Below are positions 45,114-54,565 of a stretch of 64,000 bases of DNA, one piece after another (the stretch's first letter is position 1; every line of letters starts with the position of its first letter). The stretch comes from Chrysopilus asiliformis (Eukaryota > Arthropoda > Insecta > Diptera > Rhagionidae). Made by a program: the position numbers and the translations under genes. The stretch is taken from positions 89,555,848-89,619,847 of the forward strand of contig OZ035960.1 of NCBI GenBank assembly GCA_964034945.1, given 5' to 3'. The notes under the pieces were generated by a model. It had not been told where the DNA came from, did no database searches, and was given only the letters and a program-made list of their open reading frames with translations.

Positions 45114-45576
45114 AGCCCGTAACAGATTGACCGGCGGTAGCAGTGGCAGTAGCAGTAAATAGAGAAATGCTGTTCGTTGAAACACATTGGATTTCACATG
45201 CAGTGGCAGCAACATTTTGACATTCGGTTACTAGTGTCTCAGATTTCAGATCAAATTCAGTTTTTTGTTTTTTTGTTAATCAATTTCTCTTCCATTTTTA
45301 ATAAAAACTAATATTAAGCACACACTAAGTCTTCAAAGAAACTGAGTTGATTTTTTCTTTTAGCTGTCAAATGTTTTTATATCGTTAGGCGCTTTTTTTG
45401 AAAAACCTAACCTCACTAAATTTTGCTGCATGTGCACATGCAGCAAAATTAGGATTTGAGATGACCGAGCAGCAAAAATATTTTCACTGCATGTGCCGGC
45501 ATGTTGTCGGATTTCAGCCAATCAGAACATTTTGCTGCCACTGCTACTGCTACTGCCGGTCAATCTGTTACGGGCT
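45114..45576. mobile_element. PIF/Harbinger-like MITE with TTA duplication
   Basis: The ends AGCCCGTAACAGATTGACCG and their complement pair over more than 30 bp, including GTAGCAGTGGCAGTAGCAGT-type triplets. TTA lies on both sides (45111-45113, 45577-45579). The centre contains a short perfect palindrome of TTGCTGCATGTGCACATGCA type near 45425-45445. No transposase is present. Confidence 0.82.
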
Positions 45577-45579
45577 TTA

Positions 45580-45905
45580 GTCACAAATTTGCTGTTGCAA
45601 ATCAGTTATTTTGTGACCGCTCACACAAGAACTGTTGCACATCGGTTATTATGTGACTGGTCGCAAAACAAACCCTCATCGAATATCCTCATCGTATACA
45701 GGAAAGTTGTTGTTGTTGTTTTGCGTTGTTTTTATAGTGTCCATTTATAACTCAATTACAAACAGAACTCTCGAAGTATAAATAGTGAACTTCCCACCAA
45801 AAAAAATTATACTAGCAGCGTTTTCTGTTGTATACTTGTGATACAAGTTTACATTGACGTGACACTTGGTCTGCCCCCTTTGGGATTGAGGATTGTTACA
45901 AAAGA
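45580..45905. other. Short non-repetitive stretch before the retrotransposon
   Basis: No gene is seen. Near 45580-45665 the phrase 'gttgcaaatcagttattttg' is repeated in diverged form. Confidence 0.4.
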
Positions 45906-45909
45906 GTTT

Positions 45910-46263
45910 TATGGAGAATTTAAATAATAGATTTTCTTCTTAAATTCTTCTTGATAATTTATTCTGTTCAGATACATTAATTGTATCTAATAAATGTGAG
46001 AAACATTAATTCTTTTAATGTTTAAAATTATTTAACAATATCCACAATTAATAAATTATTAAATTAAATAGGAACATTACATTCGAAGGTATCTTAATAA
46101 CTAAAAATTAAATCGTTGCAAAAACATAATTTTTAATTCAAAACCTACTTAATATCAAAATCAAAATGTAAATTAAGTAGTTAAGTGAAAAACGAATATA
46201 AACCAAAAAATATCATTTCTCAAACAAGTAGAATTATAAAAACAAAAGCTTTCTTTACCCACA
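45910..46263 (-). repeat. 3' LTR of the Ty3/gypsy element
   Basis: A 354-bp copy identical to the 5' LTR. It is A+T-rich and would supply the polyadenylation signal; AATAAA-like stretches are present, but none is singled out. Confidence 0.95.
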
Positions 46264-46276
46264 TTACCCCCCTCCT
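46264..46276 (-). other. Polypurine tract
   Basis: The - strand reads TAGGAGGGGGGTAA immediately before the 3' LTR. This is the expected position of the plus-strand primer. Confidence 0.85.
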
Positions 46277-46306
46277 AGTGGAGCAAAAGTGAAACGAAAA
46301 GATTGA

Positions 46307-49300
46307 TTAACATTTTTGACTAGAAGGAAAACGATTTGGAATTTTAATTTCTCGTCCACTACGTGTTCTTTGCTTTGATGCTCCAGAATCACAACTCGAG
46401 TCCATATTAAAACGTACTTTTTTAAATAATTTAACAGGGGTAATATTGTCACTGGAAGATGAGTTAAAATCGGGCAATACGTTATTAGAAACATCAGGTG
46501 TCTTACTATGTTGTTCTAAATCGGATGCGTCAATAAAATAAGGTTTTAATCGATTAATACTAACTTTAACACTCTTACCTTTAACTAAAAGTGTGAAATT
46601 TTTATCATTTCTTTCTAAAACAAGAAACGGTCCATCATAAGGTGTCTGAAGGGAAAGTTTAACACAATCTTTTCTAATTAAAACATGAGAACAAGTTGAA
46701 AGATCTTTAAACACAAAAATATTTTCTTTAGAATGACGTGCCGGAGGTGATGGTCGAATAAATTCGAAATGACTTCTAAGAATTTTAACAAAATCAGATT
46801 GTAACGAAAGTGATTTATTTTGCATCAAAAATTCGCCTGGTAAACAAATATTCTGTCCATAAACAAGTTCTGCAGCAGATGAACCAAATTCTTCTCGAAA
46901 CGATGATCTTAATCCCAACAAAACGGTAGGAAGAGCACGAGACCATGATAAATTTCAATGACACTTGAGTGCTGCTTTAAGGGTCCTATGAAATCTCTCT
47001 ATCATTCCATTTGCTTTAGGATTATAAGCTGTAGTTCTCTGACGTTTGAAACCTACAATTTTTCCTAGTTCTCGAAACAATTCAGACTCAAATTGAGCAC
47101 CTTGATCCGTAACAATAACCGAAGGAACTCCAAAACGTGCAATCCAGGACTGATACAATGCAAAAGCAACCGTTTCAGCTTTTATATCAACAACGGGAAT
47201 AACTTCCGGCCACCTTGTGTATCGATCAATAATAGTGACACAATATCTAAAATTATCAGAAGAAGGAAGTGGACCTATTATATCAATATGAATTGAATCA
47301 AAACGATTTGAAACTAATGCGAAATTACCGATAGAAGCTTTATTATGTCGCGTTATTTTATTTTTTTGACATTCTGCACAACATCTAGCCCATTCTCTAA
47401 CGTCCTTGCTGATAGACGGCCAAATACAATGTCGTTTAATCAGTTTAACTGAAGAATTAGAACTGGGATGAGCCATTGAATGAAAATGATGAAAAACTGC
47501 TTTCCGAAATGCTTGCGGAATATATGGTCTATTAAATTCAGTTGAAACATCACAAAATATAGTTTTATCTGAACCAAGAATTGGAATTTGTTCGAATTTT
47601 AAAGAATTATCCCTTTCCTTTACTGCAACAAATTCAGAATCATCAAGCTGAGCTGCAGAGATTGCTATATAATCAATAGGACCATCTAGATGAATTTCTT
47701 CAACTCGCGACAAAGAATCAGCTACCACATTACGAGCACCAGATATGTGTTGAATATCGGTAGTGAATTGTCCTAAATAATCTAAATGTCTAACTTGACG
47801 AGGTGAAGCTTTATCTAACTTTTGTTTGAAAGCGAAAATTAACGGTTTATGATCTGTAAAAAGAGTAAAATTACGACCTTCAAGTAAATGCTTGAAAAAC
47901 TTTACAGAAGAGTAAGCTGCTAGCAATTCGCGGTCATATGCACTATATTTCTTTTGAGCATCCGTTAACTTTCGAGAGAAAAACCCTAATGGTTGCCAAA
48001 CATTATTGACATTTTGTTGAACAACTCCACCTATAGCAACATCTGAAGCATCAACTGTTACCGAAAGAGGAGCATCGTGCTTAAAATGAACTAATAATGT
48101 AGCTTCACATAATATTTTTTTAGCATTTTCGAACACGGTAATCAATGCATCAGTCCAATTGATCGGTCTTTTGTCATTTTTCTTACATCCTTTAAGTAAA
48201 CTATTAAGATCAATAAGATGAGTAACCGCATTTGGAATAAAACGATGATAGAAATTTACCATACCTAAAAAACGCCTCAATTCACTGATAGTTTCTGGAC
48301 GTTTAAAATTTGAAATGACAGAAATCTTATCATCTAATGGCTTAATACCTGATGAATTAACCAAATGACCAAGAAATTTAACCTCTTCTGCCATGAATTT
48401 ACATTTACCAACGTTAATAACTAACCCAAAATGTTTTAAACGATCAAAAACAATCCTTAAATGACTAATATGCGTCTCCTTATCTTTTGAAGCAATAAGA
48501 ATGTCATCAATATAAACGAAACAAAAATCTAACCCACGAAGAACTGTATGAATAAACCTCTGAAAAGATTGTCCGGCATTTCGCAATCCAAAAGTCATCT
48601 TAAGAAATTCAAATAATCCAAAAGGCGTAATGATTGCAGTCTTTGGAATATCAGACGATTCCACCGGAATTTGATGATACGCTTTAACTAAATCAATGGT
48701 CGAAAAAATAGTGGATCCATCTAGATTACTACTAAAATCCTGAATATGAGGTATAGGGTAGTTGTCAGGCTTTGTCACATGATTTAAATTCCTATAATCT
48801 CCGCAAGGACGCCACTCACCGTTTTTCTTAGGAACCAAATGAAGTGGACTTGACCATGGACTATCCGACGGACGACAAATTCCTTGACTAATTAAGAAAT
48901 CAAATTCTTTTTTAGCAATGGCGAGTTTTTCTGGCGATAAACGCCGTGGTCTACAAGATAACGGAGGTCCTGAAGTTTGAATATGGTGCGTTACATTATG
49001 AGGAAAATCTGACTGTACAGCCCGGTCTGCGGTAATAATTTCGAATTCGGAAAGAAGTGCTTGAACTTCAGTACTTACTTCTGAACTGTCAACAACCGAA
49101 AGTTTGAGAGATGAACAATTTACTAATTTGCATCGAGAAAAAATACTTGTAAGAGGATCTATAAGCCGTTTGTTTCTAATATCAACTAAAAGACCTGTAG
49201 CTTTTAAAAAATCAGAACCTAGAATCGGTTTAGTTACATCAGTAATAATAAAAGTCCAAGAAAACGCTCGACGGAGACCAAAATTTAAATCAATTTTTCG

Positions 49301-49519
49301 TCTACCATAAGTATTCATTTTTGTTTGATTAGCTGCGAAAAGAACAATATCATTCGTTGGATGTCGTTTATCTAAAATTGAGGCCGGCAAAGCGCTAATA
49401 TCAGATCCAGTATCAATCAAATATTGTCGATTACTGATTTTATCTGTGACATAAAGGCGACTTTGTTTGCTGCCATCATCGCATTGCGCAACATGCGACT
49501 GGCCAATTAGTTTTCCGAC
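46307..49519 (-). pseudogene. Pol polyprotein of the Ty3/gypsy element, interrupted by one TGA
   Basis: In the -1 frame to gag, pol is open to a TGA at 46955-46957. It continues in the same frame beyond that TGA to a TAA at 46307. Numbering from the leucine at 49420, the aspartic protease motif DTGS is at 3-6. Reverse transcriptase lies at about 150-350, with YIDD at 303-306. RNase H residues are D457, E498, D523 and D568. The integrase zinc motif is at about 647-684, and the integrase triad is D713, D772 and E808. The TGA falls 14 codons after E808. The lost part includes a YDGPF-type C-terminal integrase domain. The enzyme set is otherwise intact. The stop is probably a point mutation; readthrough is conceivable but unsupported. 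Confidence 0.9.
49507..49516 (-). other. Candidate -1 frameshift site at the gag stop
   Basis: On the - strand the last gag codons read GGAAAAC followed directly by TAA. Pol is open in the -1 frame only from 49519 onward (a TAA at 49520-49522 closes it upstream), so the shift must happen within these roughly five codons. G-GAA-AAC allows the A-site AAC to re-pair on AAA. It is not the strict X-XXY-YYZ form in the P site. Confidence 0.55.
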
Positions 49520-50328
49520 TTACTGGATTCAAAAGCACAGGGTTTAATACACTTATTGGCTTTATCCTGAAAACGCCAATGGTACCAACACAATCGACCC
49601 TTACTACCAACAGAATCCGACCGAGACCTAGAACTATTACGAGACCTGGAATTACTTCGAGAACCTGAACGGGGACGTTTAATTTCACTAATCTCGCTTT
49701 TAATATCTTTAATCTGATTAGATATTTCAACCATAAAACTTTCGAAAAGGTTTGTTGAAGTAGATTTAGAATTACTCTTACTAACAGCGAAAATTCCGGC
49801 TTGCGAAGTATATGTATCTAAAATTTTGTCAGCCATGGTTGCTAATTTTTCCGATGGTTCAGAACTAACAGCTAAAATAGCTTGAGCATTAGATGGAAGT
49901 CGTTGAAGCCAAAGACTCTTAACTGTACTCTCCGGAAAATTCTCACCTGCCAGTGTACGCATTTCCCGAAGTAATTGACTTGGTTTTTTATCACCTAAAT
50001 CCAATTCCTTGATCAATCTATGGATTCGTACATTGTCTGAATCCGTTAAACGATCAATTATTGCTTGTTTTAACGCAACATATTTATTTTCACTGGGTGG
50101 TGATAATACGATATCTTCCACCTTAGATAAAATTGCTTGATCAAGAGACTGAATTAAATAATAGTACTTAGTTAAATCTTGTGTAATATTAGAAGTTTCG
50201 AACTGTGCATCAAGAACACCAAACCAAAGAGACGGTTTTTGTTCCCAAAAAGGAGGAATTTTTAAGGCTACCCTCGATACGCTTCTCGGTTCACTTCCCA
50301 AAACATTTTCCGCATTAACATCTACCAT
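49507..50328 (-). CDS. Gag protein of the Ty3/gypsy element
   Basis: The 273-codon frame starts [18 protein letters not shown] about 640 bases inside the element. Residues 22-180 ([20 protein letters not shown] ... [13 protein letters not shown]) look like the helical capsid-type region of arthropod Ty3/gypsy Gag proteins. Residues 217-240 are Arg/Ser-rich. Residues 247-264 ([18 protein letters not shown]) form a CHCC-type knuckle that probably binds RNA (C247, H250, C260, C264). The frame ends KSEN at a TAA that coincides with a possible -1 shift site, so Gag is the main product and Gag-Pol the extended one. It packages element RNA in cytoplasmic particles. The frame appears undamaged. Confidence 0.9.
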   Translation of the reverse strand: MVDVNAENVLGSEPRSVSRVALKIPPFWEQKPSLWFGVLDAQFETSNITQDLTKYYYLIQSLDQAILSKVEDIVLSPPSENKYVALKQAIIDRLTDSDNVRIHRLIKELDLGDKKPSQLLREMRTLAGENFPESTVKSLWLQRLPSNAQAILAVSSEPSEKLATMADKILDTYTSQAGIFAVSKSNSKSTSTNLFESFMVEISNQIKDIKSEISEIKRPRSGSRSNSRSRNSSRSRSDSVGSKGRLCWYHWRFQDKANKCIKPCAFESSKSEN

Positions 50329-50584
50329 TTTAATTGATAAATCGTGTTGTTATAATTCCAAATGATCGAGAAATGACAAACACACGCAACAATACGTTAA
50401 AATTATCGAAGAAAATTTTGCAACAATTTACTTACATGCATGAAATACAGCAAATATTCAATAAAATGAATTCTTCAATGGAAAATACTTAATTGAAAAT
50501 AATTGAAAATTTTCTTGATTCTACAAATGTTCTTAAAAAGTTGTTCAGCAGTGAAGGAAGTCCGCGACCGACGTTGTTTTCGCT

Positions 50585-50812
50585 TCAGGGTATTCCAGGC
50601 TCCGTAGAATGTGAATGTGAATGTGGGCTCCGATTATACGTATCACTCGAGTCAGAACTGCGACCGCCTAGTATTCCATGGATACTGTAGTCCTTTCTGC
50701 CATCAACATCTCGTCGTTCGGAACCCCTAAGAAATCTGCTTATTGAAGACGTTGACGGTGGATCGGCGATACCTTCGTTCTTCCGTGTTTGTAACTTCAT
50801 AAACTGCTTCAA
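50585..50812 (-). CDS. Possible upstream frame in the retrotransposon leader
   Basis: A 75-codon frame in element sense, starting [20 protein letters not shown], lies between the primer-binding site and gag. It is rich in Ser, Arg and Asp and contains a SHSHSHS-like run ([12 protein letters not shown]). No family is recognised. It could be a chance leader ORF that affects gag translation. Confidence 0.25.
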   Translation of the reverse strand: MKQFMKLQTRKNEGIADPPSTSSISRFLRGSERRDVDGRKDYSIHGILGGRSSDSSDTYNRSPHSHSHSTEPGIP

Positions 50813-50952
50813 ATTTTGAAAATCGATGAAATTTTTGAATTGTAATGAAATTTCTCTGGATACTTGAGGAATTCTTGAGGAAGTAATTTTTCTTTTTCTC
50901 TTTTTCCTTTTTTCCTTTTTTCTTTTTTCTTTTTTTCTGAATGTATGTTCAA

Positions 50953-50966
50953 TGTCGGGGTCACCA
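50953..50966 (-). other. Primer-binding site, tRNA-Trp type
   Basis: Three bases inside the 5' LTR, the - strand reads TGGTGACCCCGACA. It is complementary to an RNA ending TGTCGGGGTCACCA. From memory this matches the 3' end of eukaryotic tRNA-Trp plus CCA in 13 of 14 positions. Confidence 0.75.
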
Positions 50967-50969
50967 ATT

Positions 50970-51323
50970 TATGGAGAATTTAAATAATAGATTTTCTTCT
51001 TAAATTCTTCTTGATAATTTATTCTGTTCAGATACATTAATTGTATCTAATAAATGTGAGAAACATTAATTCTTTTAATGTTTAAAATTATTTAACAATA
51101 TCCACAATTAATAAATTATTAAATTAAATAGGAACATTACATTCGAAGGTATCTTAATAACTAAAAATTAAATCGTTGCAAAAACATAATTTTTAATTCA
51201 AAACCTACTTAATATCAAAATCAAAATGTAAATTAAGTAGTTAAGTGAAAAACGAATATAAACCAAAAAATATCATTTCTCAAACAAGTAGAATTATAAA
51301 AACAAAAGCTTTCTTTACCCACA
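50970..51323 (-). repeat. 5' LTR of the Ty3/gypsy element
   Basis: The 354-bp LTR starts TGTGGGTAAAG on the - strand and ends TCTCCATA. It appears identical to the 3' LTR at every position. It should contain the element promoter, but I cannot pinpoint a start site. Confidence 0.95.
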
Positions 51324-51327
51324 GTTT

Positions 51328-53150
51328 AACGAAAATGGTTGTAGAAGCGTTAGTTTTCAACGTGCGTTACAAAAGAAATTATGAGTGATTATCGATGGTC
51401 ATAAAAAAAAATTAAAAAAATGCACATGGAAAAAACATACCGGAACCGTTCCACCAAAATTGCATGCTCTAGTCCAGGGGTCGGCAATTAGTTTCTACGG
51501 AGGTCCGGATAATTTGAAAAAAAAAAAATAAAAAAATTTCAAGGTCCAAAAAAACTTAAACATTAGTTCATAAATTTATTAATTTTTGTATTAAAAACAC
51601 AGTTTAAGCAGTTTAAGGTAAATTATTTAATCATATCATCATACTAATATCAATGATAAAAGAACTATAGATAAATCTCGAACCCAGTTTCTCGTGCACT
51701 CGCGGTAGGCAAAAGAGCAACACAATAGAAAACGAAGAGTTTCGGAAATCACAGGAAATGGTAATCCCTTTTACTCCTTTACATCTAAATGCATTTCACG
51801 AATGAGACAAAAAAAACTGTCGTTTTTGAAGATTCGTGCAGGGTCGATCAAAAGCAATTTCACTTGATACCATAGATATACTAGATCGCTCGATTTTCTG
51901 TCTCAAATGGTCCCATTTCAATACAGTTCAGTGAATCAAAACGAGTCAAGTAAGAGCAAGATAACCGTATGAAAATAAATATAGTCCTCTCGTTTAAGCC
52001 GTGAGCTGTCAAAGGAAAATAGACTTTCGGAATGGTGTTGGCGCCTATAGTTATTTGTTTGCGCCTAAAGTTATTCTCAAACTTATGAAATTTAAATTTC
52101 CCGGCAAACTAAATTTGAATTTCGCGACCTTATACAGTTCAGTGGATGCGTTCAAGTACGATAAAGAGGGAAATACTTTTGGGACAATTTTTCAGCAGTG
52201 CTTTGTATGGTGACACTTGTTCTATGTTATATAGTTCTGTGCTTGATACCAAAAACTAAAAACACCCAGCAGATTCCATTGATACCCCTGCACAAGAGTT
52301 CTGTGAAATGACACACACACCATGAAAACACGCCAGCGTAATGTTTACATTTTCGTACAACATTGGAACGGGGCTGCATTGGGAGATTTTTTAACGCTGT
52401 TTTTATCATAATATAATGCTCTGAAATGCCTCGAAAAGAGTTTTTGGTTTGTTTAGTTAAGGAATGTTCCACAGATTTCACTAAAACCCCGGAAAGAACA
52501 TTTTTTAGGCTCCCATCGTCGTTGGAAAGGTAGCATTTTGTTTTTGCCTCTTAAATACTCGCCTCAAACGAATGTCAGGACTACAAAAAAAAAAAAACAC
52601 TTTTATAGCACTGCTCTAAACACTTTTCATATCACATAAAATTCCTTCGAGAATCAAATTTTGTAGCATTAAAAAACACGATATTTCAAACTTTACTTTT
52701 TGGCATTTTTCTTTTTTTAGAATTGCCAGCACATCTGCGATTGACCCTCTTTTTGATTTTAACTAGAGAACCTTTATAATTGTCAACTCTTCAAAAATAA
52801 ATTTGATTTTTTTAAATTTTTTTTTCATGTTTTTAAATTTCACGCATATTGTGTGTTTTAATAATCTTTTATAATGTTGTGTGAGTTGTATAAAAATTAA
52901 AATTGTCGAAAAATCAAAATTATTTATGCAATGCAATGGGAAATACCATATCATGTAGGTACTCTACTATATTGAAATTTAATAATGCTTAACTTCTGAA
53001 TATTGAGATGTGGCAACTCCCCCACATTGTATACACTAAACATTTCGTGTACCGACGAAGGCAATGAGACAGGCCTATATGTCACTGGGTGTACTCTTCA
53101 TTGCTTCGAAATTTTATCAACCGTTGTTTATCTATAGTTCTTTCATCATT
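51328..53150. other. Non-repetitive sequence with a solitary hAT-like end
   Basis: At 51476 the sequence CAGGGGTCGGCAATTAG resembles a hAT terminal repeat, but no complementary end follows. The only coding remnant I can support is the THAP-like frame at 52426. Confidence 0.4.
52426..52533 (+). pseudogene. THAP-domain-like mini-ORF, truncated
   Basis: The 35-codon frame reads MPRKEFLVCLVKECS then PERTFFRLPSSLER and stops at TAG. The start Met-Pro, the pair of cysteines about five residues apart, and the F-F-R-L-P motif are the opening of a THAP zinc finger, found in P-element-type transposases and in host regulators. The second half (the later Cys and His, and AVPTIF) is absent. The stop codon TAG is preceded by AAGG, so a cryptic donor (AAG/GTAGCA) is an alternative reading. 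I take it as a transposon or gene fragment. Confidence 0.5.
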
Positions 53151-53154
53151 GCTA

Positions 53155-53350
53155 ATATATAAAAATGAGTTGCTGTCTGTCTGTCTGTTTGTTTGTCTGT
53201 TCCTCTTTCACGCACAAACGGCTGAACCGATTGACTTGAAATTTGGCATGAGTTTCTGTGGTAGTTCTGGTTCCAACATAGGCATACGGAAACTTAGCTC
53301 TTCCTCTATGTTACCCTTTCGCGGGGAAACTACCGAGCCGATTTTGTTTC
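53155..53350 (+). repeat. Family D dispersed repeat, copy 3 (truncated)
   Basis: 'tataaaaatgagttgctgtc', a GTCTGTCTGT tract, 'cctctttcacgcacaaacgg' and 'gattgacttgaaatttggca' are as in 36217-36725. It ends in the second module. Confidence 0.72.
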
Positions 53351-53466
53351 TATAATCGAATATACGAAATAGGGAAGTTCGAGGGGTTTGAAAATATTCG
53401 AGATATCAAACAGCTCGAGTAATAAAATACACATGTAATTAAAAAATGTATCCGACACAAGTGTTA

Positions 53467-54561
53467 AGGCCGGAATACAATTGGCCCGACACAACATTTA
53501 CGACGGCAGATTACGGCGACAATGTCGACCTCCATATACAATTGCGAACACTTTGTTGTTCTAATCATTATTTGTTTCTCATTTGATTTCGACATTGGGG
53601 CGGTGAGACACATATAACAAATTTTGTACCCAATTATCATACAATCTAAGCAACACAGCATACGAACTATATTTCCTAATACTTTCTTTAAGTGACGAAA
53701 TTTAGATTTTATGACATCCCCATAAGATTTCATTTTGAATCAACCACTAAATTTTATAGTCGAGCTGGCCGACGAAAGTTAAATTCGATTAAACTTTTTA
53801 CGGCTGTTTGTATGGTCGGATTGATTGTATGTAGAAGCATAGAGTCCAGGGTTGGGACTTGGGGATGTGTAAAAGGTAATTTTTGCCCAAAAAGGGTACT
53901 AGATTGAAATAATGTGGTACTAGTTTTTTTTAACTATCGTGCAACCAAAATCGTTTTTTTATGCTTATTACATGAGTCAAGAAAAATCTAAATCTCGTAA
54001 TTTTAGAAAAAAATCCTTAACCCATATGGATTGACTTTTGCGCTGTAAATATAACCGTTCTCGGTCAAAAAATACTCTAGTAAAACTCCAAAAAACCAAT
54101 AAAAATTGTCTAGATGTATTTGTTTTAAATTTTCGCTTTTATTTCAATTTTAAATTTTTGTATAAACTCCATCTAAAAACTTAAATTTCAAGAAGTATTT
54201 AGAGCTATTGCTAATATAAATCATATTTCCATGGCCTACGATTGATTTTCATATCTCTCTTAATAAGACGAATTCAGTAGTCTTTAATTAAAGAGTTGTG
54301 GCGGGATAAAGTACTTTTTTTTCTAATACATAGAAAAGTGATGGCTTTTAAAGGGAGCTATAAATTCAGATAAAATCATTTTTTATATAAACCATTAAAA
54401 GGTCACAGATTCATGGGCTGTGATACTAGGGTACTAAATGAGTCGAAAAGGTACTAGATTTAGTACATATGTACTAAAGTCCCAACCCTGATAGAGTCCT
54501 ATGAGTTTAAAATCTGAAATGTAGCCGTAAATGTTGTGTCGGGCCAATTGTATTTTGCGCT
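53467..54561. mobile_element. PIF/Harbinger-like element with TTA duplication, split by a hAT-like insertion
   Basis: The ends are AGGCCGGAATAC and GTATTTTGCGCT (imperfect), continuing inward into a perfect AATTGGCCCGACACAACATT and its complement. TTA flanks both sides (53464-53466, 54562-54564). Without the nested 644-bp insertion plus its 8-bp duplication it would be about 440 bp, with no transposase. Confidence 0.8.
53847..54490. mobile_element. Nested hAT-like non-autonomous element with 8-bp duplication
   Basis: The ends are CAGGGTTGGGACTT and AAGTCCCAACCCTG, and the duplication ATAGAGTC is perfect (53839-53846, 54491-54498). The CAGGG start and the 8-bp duplication are typical of hAT. 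The interior contains several GGTACTAGATT-like words and no open frame of note. Confidence 0.9.
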
Positions 54562-54565
54562 TTAG

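Larger units (their letters stand above)
45910..51323 (-). mobile_element. Ty3/gypsy LTR retrotransposon, structurally complete
   Basis: The 5.4-kb element is read on the - strand in the order 5' LTR (50970-51323), primer-binding site, leader, gag, pol (protease, reverse transcriptase, RNase H, integrase), polypurine tract, 3' LTR (45910-46263). GTTT is duplicated at 45906-45909 and 51324-51327. The LTRs are identical by eye, which points to a recent insertion. No envelope-like frame follows pol. The order with integrase last places it in Ty3/gypsy rather than copia. One in-frame TGA in pol at 46955-46957 is the only lesion I see. It lies antisense to the dystrophin gene. Confidence 0.96.

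Noticed and set aside
46307..46921. A separate gene, for example an envelope, after pol
   Set aside because: The frame is the direct in-frame continuation of pol beyond a TGA and holds the integrase C-terminal region, not an envelope.
51476..51560. Complete hAT element
   Set aside because: Only one CAGGGGTCGGCAA-type end is present; no complementary end or 8-bp duplication was found.
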